Assembly (NCBI GenBank): GCA_029242325.1
Contig: JAQWUD010000016.1
Coordinates: 124,001 to 188,000, forward strand
From: Luminiphilus sp.
GTDB lineage: Bacteria > Pseudomonadota > Gammaproteobacteria > Pseudomonadales > Halieaceae
DNA length: 64,000 nt
Direction: 5' to 3'
This document shows, in pieces, positions 29,485 to 35,544 of this stretch; within the stretch, counting starts at the first letter, position 1, and every line of letters begins with the position of its first letter. Under the pieces are notes generated by a model. That model had not been told where the DNA came from. It did no database searches and was given only the letters and a program-made list of their open reading frames with translations. A program made the translations under genes and the position numbers.

Positions 29485-31005
29485 TCAGCAGGACACGAGC
29501 GCTGCGGCAATTGCCGCTCGGGTATCCTCAGGTTGTATGACTGCGTCGATCTCGAGATAACTCGCTGCCTCCGTCGCACGGCCTTTGGCATACATTTCCG
29601 ACAATAATGCGTCGAACAGGGCCTGCCTAGCGGTGTCATCTGATGCATCCGCCAGTTCCTGACGAAAACCGAGTTGCACCGCTCCTTCGAGGCCCATCGC
29701 TCCAAACTCGCCCTGCGGCCAGCTCACCGCATACCGCGGCACCTCAAACGAGCCTCCAGTCATAGCCATCGCGCCTAATCCATAGGCACGACGCAAAAAA
29801 ATCGCGATGATGGGTTGCGTGAGGGTGGCGCCGGCGATGAACAGCTCAGACATGAGTCTGGGCGCCCCGTCTGCCTCGCTATCGGGTCCCACCATAAAGC
29901 CAGGAGTGTCGATAAACGACACCACGGGTAACTTCCATCGCTCAGCAAGCTCGTAAAGCGCGGCTGCTTTGGTAGCAGATTCGCCATCAATTGCACCGCC
30001 CAAGTGTCTGCAGTCGCTGGCCAATACTGCGACAGCTCGTCCCTCCAACCGCGCGAGCCCTGAGACGATCGCCCGCCCCATATCAGGCCGGGTCTCGATA
30101 AAAGACCCCACGTCAAAAAGATGATGGAGGATTTTGCGAACATCAAACGCGTATCGACGATTGCTGGGCATCATTGCCGACAATGCGCCTTGTTCGTGCG
30201 CCTGAAACTCGGATAGCGTCCCCTGCACACAGGACAGCACTCTCTTTGTCATCGCTGTCGCCGCCGCCTCATCAGCCACAACAATATCGACAACACCGTT
30301 TTTACGATGTACCGAAACCGGGCCAATATCGCTCGGCTCCCAACTGCCCAAACCACCCCCCTCGATCATGGTCGGACCTGCCATCCCGATACAACTTGTC
30401 TCGGTGGCGATACGCAGATCAGCAGCACCGAACAGCGCTGCATTGCCGGCGAAACAAAAACCGTGGTTCACCGCGATCCGGGGTATTTGGCCCGCTAGTG
30501 CGGCCCATCGATAAAAAGTAGGCACATTCAATCCTGCCATCGATACCAGAACATCTGTGTCACCCGGTCGGCCACCCCCCCCCTCGGTAAACATCACGAT
30601 GGGCAACTTGTCTTGAGCTGCCAAAGTCAGGAGTCGATCTATCTTACGATGATGAAAATAGCCCTGAGTGCCAGCCAGCACCGTATAATCGTTAATGATC
30701 ATGGCCGTTTGGGCGATCAACGGGGGGAACAACAGCGCATTGACAGGCCCTACTGCGGTAATCACCGCATCAGCAGCCGTGTCAGAAAGCAGCGCATCCC
30801 CTTCTCGCCGGGACCTTTGCGCGGCGACCGCGAGCTGTCCGTACTCCGATATGGCCGCTCCCTCGGTCAGATCAGCCAGATTCTCCCGGGCGGTGCGGCC
30901 GCCGCGGGCGTGACGCTTTTTGACAGCCTGCGGGCGCGCCGCGTCTGTGGTTTTAGCAAGCCTCTCCTGCAGCCCGAAATAGGGTGCACTCTGCTCATCA
31001 GTCAT
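29485..31005 (-). CDS. Biotin-dependent acyl-CoA carboxylase, carboxyltransferase (beta) subunit-like
   Basis: A 506-residue protein with the two crotonase-like halves of the carboxyltransferase fold (PCC/MCC beta type). The N-terminal half shows FTEGGGGRPGDTDV and the acyl-CoA site GFCFAGNAALFG. The C-terminal half has SFIDTPGFMVGPDSEADGAPR and RRAYGLGAMAMTGG. Such subunits move the carboxyl group from biotin to propionyl-, methylcrotonyl- or geranyl-CoA. No biotin carboxylase or biotin carrier gene is nearby, so the acceptor and partner cannot be told. The ATG at 31005 gives MTDEQS; the upstream start at 31032 is less likely. It separates ychF from tRNA-Met, which are closer together in pseudomonads. 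Confidence 0.85.
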   Translation of the reverse strand: MTDEQSAPYFGLQERLAKTTDAARPQAVKKRHARGGRTARENLADLTEGAAISEYGQLAVAAQRSRREGDALLSDTAADAVITAVGPVNALLFPPLIAQTAMIINDYTVLAGTQGYFHHRKIDRLLTLAAQDKLPIVMFTEGGGGRPGDTDVLVSMAGLNVPTFYRWAALAGQIPRIAVNHGFCFAGNAALFGAADLRIATETSCIGMAGPTMIEGGGLGSWEPSDIGPVSVHRKNGVVDIVVADEAAATAMTKRVLSCVQGTLSEFQAHEQGALSAMMPSNRRYAFDVRKILHHLFDVGSFIETRPDMGRAIVSGLARLEGRAVAVLASDCRHLGGAIDGESATKAAALYELAERWKLPVVSFIDTPGFMVGPDSEADGAPRLMSELFIAGATLTQPIIAIFLRRAYGLGAMAMTGGSFEVPRYAVSWPQGEFGAMGLEGAVQLGFRQELADASDDTARQALFDALLSEMYAKGRATEAASYLEIDAVIQPEDTRAAIAAALVSC

Positions 31006-31115
31006 CGGGTGACCCCTCTCTCGCTGCGGCACGGTTTGCGCACTGCACAGCTAAGCCGGTTGACTTCAATCCAGTAGTTTTGCAGAATCGCGCGCCTTAC
31101 ACAGTTCCTTTCCGT

Positions 31116-31192
31116 GGCTACGTAGCTCAGCTGGTTAGAGCACAGCATTCATAATGCTGGGGTCGGTGGTTCAAGTCCACCCGTAGCTACCA
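31116..31192 (+). tRNA. Elongator tRNA-Met (anticodon CAT)
   Basis: A 77-nt tRNA with encoded CCA. CAT lies at 31150-31152 in the anticodon loop, with a normal D-arm and the T-arm GGTGG/CCACC. The acceptor pairs GGCTACG with CGTAGCT, so the terminal pair 1-72 is a G-U wobble instead of G-C. The 3' portion, from within the anticodon stem to just past CCA, is repeated perfectly 4 kb downstream. This marks the gene as the integration site of the adjacent element. Confidence 0.96.
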
Positions 31193-31194
31193 CC
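31145..31194 (+). repeat. attL: 50-bp direct repeat at the tRNA-Met 3' end
   Basis: Fifty bases covering the anticodon loop, variable loop, T-arm and acceptor of tRNA-Met plus two bases beyond CCA. They are identical to 35143-35192 in the same orientation, and the bases immediately outside both copies differ. This is the hallmark of site-specific integration by a tyrosine recombinase into a tRNA gene. The left copy keeps the tRNA intact. Confidence 0.93.
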
Positions 31195-31450
31195 CTCCCC
31201 TATTTTTCAACGCTTTGCGGGCCTCCGAAAAAGCCGGAAACGGCAGAACGTTCTCGTTGCGGGGATTTTGCGGGAGTTTGGGCGGTTCCATTCGCTTTAC
31301 AGCGTCGATTAACTGCACAGTCGGTATTTTGCAATAGTGAGCCGTAATATCCCCATCCTTGCGCCCCAGAAGCTGACGACGAACGTCGTAGCTCACTTCA
31401 GCCGCCATCAGATGGCTTCCGAATGTGTGCCGCAGACAGTACTGGCATTG
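31187..31450 (-). pseudogene. Tyrosine recombinase (phage-type integrase), C-terminal remnant
   Basis: About 87 residues keep the end of the catalytic domain. Box II reads LRHTFGSHLMAAEVSYDVR with its arginine. It is followed by QLLGRKDGDITAHYCKI, where the final tyrosine is the nucleophile position. The usual LGHK histidine is replaced by Arg (LGRK). The N-terminal domain and the first catalytic arginine are missing, and upstream sequence turns into a terminator, so the gene is dead. The stop codon lies inside the tRNA 3' end, the common arrangement for integrases that target tRNA genes. Confidence 0.85.
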
Positions 31451-31473
31451 TTGCAGTAACCTGCTAACTAAGT

Positions 31474-31502
31474 AAAAAACCCGCGTTCGGCGCGGTTTTT
31501 TT
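31474..31502 (-). terminator. Rho-independent terminator downstream of hisH
   Basis: A five-base-pair GC stem (CCGCG at 31481-31485, CGCGG at 31491-31495) with a five-base loop. It is flanked by an A6 run on one side and a T7 run on the other, so it can work in both directions. On the minus strand it follows the hisH-like gene by about 160 bp and would close the amidation operon. Confidence 0.8.
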
Positions 31503-31659
31503 ATCTTAGGCATCACTGGGTATAAGGCTAATCGATGCTGTGGAGCTGTATTTGGGGTTACCTTGAAATCCTAAAAGCACAGTGCAATAGGGGCTGGCAC
31601 GTCAATTGCCAAAGACCATCACTCGCTGCTGAAGGCACTAAGGTTGCATGCCAATCAGT

Positions 31660-32307
31660 CTAAGAATGAACAAACCTTCTTAACACTTTTAAACCAGCAG
31701 GCCCGCTTCTCTCAGGATGGAACTGCAGGCCGACTGTACCGTTTGATGCAGTTGCTGCGACGATAAGATTTTTACCGTACTTACACTGAGCGAGCACATC
31801 CTTAGTGTAAGTAGGTTTAGCCATAAAAGAGTGCACGAAGTAAACAGACTCGTTGGGGGTGAGATCCCCAAGGCACGACTTCTGCCAAGCGCTATGATCT
31901 GTGATTGAACAGAACTCTCGCCAGCCAACGTGTGGTACTTTCAGCTGACGTTGCTTCTCACTCACTGAATTGCCGCGTATGGGTACCACTTCCCCTTTGA
32001 AGATACCCAAACCCTTGTGCTCCCCTAGCTCGGAACTTTTTTCAAACAGCATCTGCATACCAAGACATATTCCCATGAGTGGTAGACTTTTTGAGGCGGA
32101 CACTATCGCTTCATCTAGCCCTTTCTTTCCGATCATAGACATGCCGGCGCTGAAGGATCCAACACCAGGAAGCACGATACGAGATCCTTTTATGACTTGA
32201 CTAGGGCAATCGGTGACCTTCACTTTTGCACCCACAAATTGGAGTGCTCGAACAATGTTGCCGAGGTTCACAATTCCATAGTCAATGACAGTAACTGACT
32301 GGGCCAC
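31660..32307 (-). CDS. hisH: HisH-like glutamine amidotransferase for surface-sugar amidation
   Basis: A 215-residue class-I glutaminase. The nucleophile cysteine is in MGICLGMQMLFE and the His/Glu pair is in GLQFHPERSG, so the catalytic triad is intact. It starts with a GTG at 32307 (product VIDYGIVNLGNIVRAL). In histidine synthesis HisH feeds ammonia to HisF. Here the absence of other his genes and the adjacent sugar amidotransferase indicate that it delivers ammonia for an acetamidino-type modification of a nonulosonic or uronic acid. It is 34 bp downstream of the HisF-like gene. Confidence 0.88.
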   Translation of the reverse strand: MAQSVTVIDYGIVNLGNIVRALQFVGAKVKVTDCPSQVIKGSRIVLPGVGSFSAGMSMIGKKGLDEAIVSASKSLPLMGICLGMQMLFEKSSELGEHKGLGIFKGEVVPIRGNSVSEKQRQLKVPHVGWREFCSITDHSAWQKSCLGDLTPNESVYFVHSFMAKPTYTKDVLAQCKYGKNLIVAATASNGTVGLQFHPERSGPAGLKVLRRFVHS

Positions 32308-32341
32308 TGGCTCCCACCTCTTTACCCTTTATGTGACAACC

Positions 32342-33100
32342 TTATGTCTCTCTGACTCTTATACCTTGAGATTTGCAAGTTGCGCGAATATGCGGCAATT
32401 CGCATTCCGCGTAGTGCAAAACGGTCGCCATCGCTACAGCATCAGCGCCACCTGTTTTAATTACATCTACACAGTGTTGTGTTTTGCCCATGCCTCCGCT
32501 GGCCACCAACGGTATTGTTAAGCCTTTTCCCGCCATCTGCATTAGCTCAATGTCAAATCCTTCTCGGGTGCCGTCCTTATCTACTGAGGTGAGTAAAACC
32601 TCGCCCACCCCCCTTGCTTCTCCTTCTTGTATCCACTCCAGAGCGTCTATCCCACTCGGTTCTCGACCATTGTCGTAATAAGCTTCCCACATACCCCCAA
32701 TTTTTTTAGCTTGTACTGACAGCACTATGCACTGACTTCCAAATTGATCTCTTATTTCGTTTAAGAATTTTGGGCGTTTTATAGCTGCTGTGTTGACTGC
32801 GATTTTGTCGGCGCCAGCTTTTAAAGCCTCACCGACGTCATCAAGGCTTCTGAGCCCACCACCTACTGTTATCGGCACAAATACGTCTTCAGTAGTTTCT
32901 CTTATTATGTCGAAAATACTATTCCTGTCATAAAGGCTGGCGACTGTATCTTCGTAGTAAATTTCATCTATGCCATCTGAGTAATACTGACGAGCGAACT
33001 GCCCAGGTTCACCAAGCTTGCGTAATCCTTCGAATTGTATGCCTTTTACTAAAAAAGGAGCTTTTACATCCAACCGAGCAATCAATCGCGCTTCGTACAC
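32342..33100 (-). CDS. hisF: HisF-like (beta/alpha)8 protein with altered catalytic residue
   Basis: A 252-residue imidazole-glycerol-phosphate-synthase-like barrel with a GTG start. Asp11 (IARLDVKA) is kept. The second catalytic aspartate, expected in a V-x-A-I-D-A-K type motif at position 130, is Gln130 (CIVLSVQAKKIGG). Phosphate-binding loops TVGGGLRS and LVASGGMGK are present. This fits a barrel that still docks HisH and channels ammonia but no longer closes the imidazole ring. The neighbouring amidotransferase would be the acceptor enzyme. A true histidine-pathway enzyme is unlikely. Confidence 0.86.
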   Translation of the reverse strand: MYEARLIARLDVKAPFLVKGIQFEGLRKLGEPGQFARQYYSDGIDEIYYEDTVASLYDRNSIFDIIRETTEDVFVPITVGGGLRSLDDVGEALKAGADKIAVNTAAIKRPKFLNEIRDQFGSQCIVLSVQAKKIGGMWEAYYDNGREPSGIDALEWIQEGEARGVGEVLLTSVDKDGTREGFDIELMQMAGKGLTIPLVASGGMGKTQHCVDVIKTGGADAVAMATVLHYAECELPHIRATCKSQGIRVRET

Positions 33101-33106
33101 CAGGGG

Positions 33107-34381
33107 TTAGGCCCAAACGGAGCTTCGTAAATCCCATTTACCGCCGGTGTTTTTCCAGAGGTGCGGCGAGCGAAACTGATCGCTTAATTGGTCAAAATAT
33201 TCTCGGTTCATTTTTGGTGAAAGAAAGCGGTTACTGGCAACTGGAAACTCCGATGCTTCAATGCTTAAGTACTGGAAAACTTCCCGGCAGAATCGCTCGG
33301 GGAATTCCCCGTCATATTTTTTCACTAGCGCAACGCCCTCTTCCCGAGTGATTTCCCCATTACGTATTTCCTGAGACGCGTCATATGTTGCTCTACCGAT
33401 GCCGAACTTGATGTAAGTGGTGTAGTAGTGGAAGTCATCGATTTTGTCGTCAATGCTATTATATTTGCTGTAGGTGCCAGGACTTCTCTCCGGCGCTGCT
33501 CTAAACCCACCATGTTCTGCAGCATAGTAGTAAGCATTTTGAGGGTGCCAAGGAAGGTAGTATCCTAGGTAGTGAACCTCAATATTCTTGGATTCCATCC
33601 TCTCTGGCGCTATGGGCATATACATAGATAGATCGCCATTGGTAAGACCATACTCGTGTTTTAACTCAGTTAGTGATACACCTCCTAGAAAGAGTTCAGA
33701 GTCCTGAGAAGCGGTGAAATAAGACCAATCCCTTTGCGCCGCAGAGTTGTCTTGCAAAGGATTGCCATATTCAGCCTCATTTTCCCCGAAAAAAACCAAT
33801 GGGATACCTAAAAGCGATGCCATTTTCGGTGCGAGTGCTTTTTGGCCCATCATGAATGGCTGAAAGGGGTGAAATAGATTCTCAACGGCCAGCCTGGTAA
33901 GCAGCCTGTGAGTTTTGGGATTCGGTGTGAGTAGTTGATTATCAAATCCAGCATTCAGCCAAGCTTGGAAGTTGGCCTGCCCCCAATCCGTAGACAAGTG
34001 AGGTGCCCAAGTGACTGTTAAGGGATTCATACCATATTTGTACTTCAGCTTGTGCGCTGCGTAAAAACTGTCTTTTCCGCCAGAGCCTGGAACCAAGCAA
34101 TCATATTCCCCATTTTTTTTTCTGTGCCTGTCGCATAGCACCAGCAACTCTGCCTCCCGGCTTGCCCAGTCGACTAAAGTTTTAGCGTCATTAGCGTTGC
34201 AAGCGTCACAAGTGCCAGATTTATCAAAACTGATTGTCTCTTTTAAACTCTCTTTCTTGTGTTGATACTCAACTGCAGAGTTTGGACGTTGATTTGAGAT
34301 GACACACTTATTGCAAAAAGCCACGTCTTTGGGAAGGCCAAAATAAGGTGATAGCTCAAAAGCGCTGTCACGGCTAACCAT
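33107..34381 (-). CDS. N-acetyl sugar amidotransferase (WbpG/PseA family)
   Basis: An ATP-pyrophosphatase-type amidotransferase. A cysteine cluster CNKCVISNQRPNS opens the conserved part, a second pair CDAC follows, and the PP-loop is CLVPGSGGKDSFYAAHKL. The family adds a nitrogen from HisH/HisF-type partners to N-acetyl groups of LPS or flagellin sugars. The frame is open to a TTG at 34468. The ATG at 34381 (425 residues) was taken because it starts closest to the conserved region, but the N-terminus is unsure since the sequence just upstream looks rearranged. It heads the amidotransferase-hisF-hisH operon. Confidence 0.82.
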   Translation of the reverse strand: MVSRDSAFELSPYFGLPKDVAFCNKCVISNQRPNSAVEYQHKKESLKETISFDKSGTCDACNANDAKTLVDWASREAELLVLCDRHRKKNGEYDCLVPGSGGKDSFYAAHKLKYKYGMNPLTVTWAPHLSTDWGQANFQAWLNAGFDNQLLTPNPKTHRLLTRLAVENLFHPFQPFMMGQKALAPKMASLLGIPLVFFGENEAEYGNPLQDNSAAQRDWSYFTASQDSELFLGGVSLTELKHEYGLTNGDLSMYMPIAPERMESKNIEVHYLGYYLPWHPQNAYYYAAEHGGFRAAPERSPGTYSKYNSIDDKIDDFHYYTTYIKFGIGRATYDASQEIRNGEITREEGVALVKKYDGEFPERFCREVFQYLSIEASEFPVASNRFLSPKMNREYFDQLSDQFRSPHLWKNTGGKWDLRSSVWA

Positions 34382-34448
34382 GCTCCAAGCACCTGCGCGA
34401 GCATCCAAGGCCGCTGCCCCGCGGTAGTAGGCTCCGTTCATGATCCAT

Positions 34449-34487
34449 TCCAATACCGGCAATAACAATTTTATACTTCTTGTACAT
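34449..34487 (-). pseudogene. Possible N-terminal remnant of a nucleotide-sugar dehydrogenase
   Basis: A minus-strand ATG at 34487, preceded by a good ribosome-binding site (AAGGGGAAG), encodes MYKKYKIVIAGIG. This resembles the first beta-strand and glycine loop of UDP-sugar dehydrogenases (usually GxGYVG). The similarity then stops abruptly and the frame ends after about 50 codons inside the amidotransferase gene. It may be the start of a gene deleted when the island was assembled, leaving its translation signal in front of the amidotransferase. The evidence is a short stretch only. Confidence 0.35.
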
Positions 34488-35142
34488 CGGCACTTCCCCT
34501 TGCCTCTTTAATGAGCAAACACCTGATCCAACTACAGGGCCCAACTAAGGTGAAAGGGCGAATGTTTTTCCAAGAAAGAATTCAAAAATCTCTAAAGTTC
34601 TCTGCCTTCGAGCCGATAGTTCTCACGTGAAAAATAACATCGGTTCGCAGTGATATACCTCGGTGCGGATAAACATCGAACTAGCACTCCTGTCAGTATA
34701 TATCCAAACCGCTGGGACGTTGTTGTCTCGGAATATCTGTAATTTCTCGGCGCCGCAGTAGACGCTATCAGCAACTGTAGTTAGCAGAGATTCATTTAAG
34801 TCTGCGATAGAAGTTTTTACATCAAACTTTTAGATAAGCTCTCTCTTAGCTCCGCCCAAACTGACTGCTGAAAGCTCATATTGATCATTAAAAGTTCCCT
34901 TGGACTTATTTAACTCCGCGGCCATTTGCGCCGACTCAGCTTCCAATGACCCTCTGCCTTCAGAGGGCACCTCCTCAACGGCATTAGTCTGCCTTAGTAA
35001 ATTCGCTGATGCCGTTACTGCTCGCGTCATTGCCGGGATTTTGCGGGGATCTGCTGGAACTTTGTGGGACTTTATGGGCTTTTAGATGGCTGTGAGCGCC
35101 CATTAAGGTTAATTAAATCAATAATTTAGTGTTTCAATCTTC
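34488..35142. other. Gene-poor right end of the island
   Basis: About 650 bp between the amidation operon and attR. Only short open frames occur here, such as one at 34830-35079 on the minus strand, and none shows a recognisable domain. The first part is AT-rich and may hold the promoter of the amidation operon. The end carries the repeated YTTTRYGGG motifs described separately. Confidence 0.5.
35039..35078 (+). promoter_or_regulatory. Repeated YTTTRYGGG motifs, possible integrase arm-type sites
   Basis: Three nonamers TTTTGCGGG (35039-35047), CTTTGTGGG (35060-35068) and CTTTATGGG (35070-35078) stand in one orientation about 65-100 bp inside attR. Related copies lie inside attL: CTTTGCGGG (31213-31221) and TTTTGCGGG (31266-31274). 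The 13-mer GGGATTTTGCGGG occurs at both ends (31262-31274 and 35035-35047). Spaced repeats near both att sites are what arm-binding sites of a lambda-type integrase look like; this is inference. Confidence 0.4.
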
Positions 35143-35192
35143 GCATTCATAATGCTGGGGTCGGTGGTTCAAGTCCACCCGTAGCTACCACC
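35143..35192 (+). repeat. attR: displaced 3' part of tRNA-Met
   Basis: A second perfect copy of the 50-bp repeat at 31145-31194. Only the 3' part of the tRNA is present, preceded by unrelated AT-rich sequence, so it is not a second tRNA gene. It marks the right boundary of the integrated element. Confidence 0.93.
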
Positions 35193-35544
35193 TTATGCAA
35201 CACGACCAGCCACTTCGGTTTCTTATTTTTTTCGGAAACGAAAATAAATTTTAGGAACAATCTGAGCAAGTCAGACCCAAAGCCTACCGTAAGCCTATAG
35301 CTGCCCGTAAATAACGCGTTTTTTTGGCCCAGTGTTGCCATGACGGAATATGCTCAAGAAGCCGGTGACGCCGTCATCAATAGATGAACACCAAACCGGA
35401 AGGTCACTGATTACAACCTTTTCTTCAGCGACAAGTCTGCGATGTGCAAAAGTCCTATAGGGCTGGCCACCTCACTGCGCTACCCTCGCCATCCGAAATT
35501 TGTCAGCAACTGCCGACCGTGCCACTGATAGAGAGGACATTCCC
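35193..35544. other. Intergenic sequence between attR and the icd-like gene
   Basis: About 350 bp with no convincing gene. Minus-strand frames running into the att repeat are an artefact of the tRNA sequence. The last 20 bp carry the GAGG that precedes the TTG start of the dehydrogenase gene. Confidence 0.6.

Larger units (their letters stand above)
31145..35192. mobile_element. Degenerate integrative genomic island in tRNA-Met (about 4.0 kb)
   Basis: The element is bounded by the perfect 50-bp att repeats. It contains a tyrosine-recombinase fragment right next to attL, a three-gene minus-strand sugar-amidation set (sugar amidotransferase, HisF-like, HisH-like), a bidirectional terminator, and roughly 670 bp of gene-poor sequence next to attR. 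The cargo is visibly AT-richer than the flanking housekeeping genes. With only the C-terminal end of the integrase left, it should no longer excise by itself. The left boundary lies in the tRNA gene and the right boundary before the isocitrate-dehydrogenase-like gene. Confidence 0.85.

Noticed and set aside
31451-31516. N-terminal 22 residues of the integrase ORF
   Set aside because: They are translated from the terminator hairpin and its A-run; integrase similarity begins only after this point.
34830-35079. Minus-strand ORF near attR as a real island gene
   Set aside because: No recognisable domain, no clear ribosome-binding site, and it overlaps the repeated arm-like motifs; kept only as gene-poor sequence.
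35143-35192. A second tRNA-Met gene
   Set aside because: Only the part from the anticodon stem onward is present; the D-arm and 5' acceptor strand are missing. It is the displaced att copy.
35147-35341. Minus-strand ORF ending GGLEPPTPAL over attR
   Set aside because: Again an antisense translation of the tRNA-Met 3' part; not a gene.
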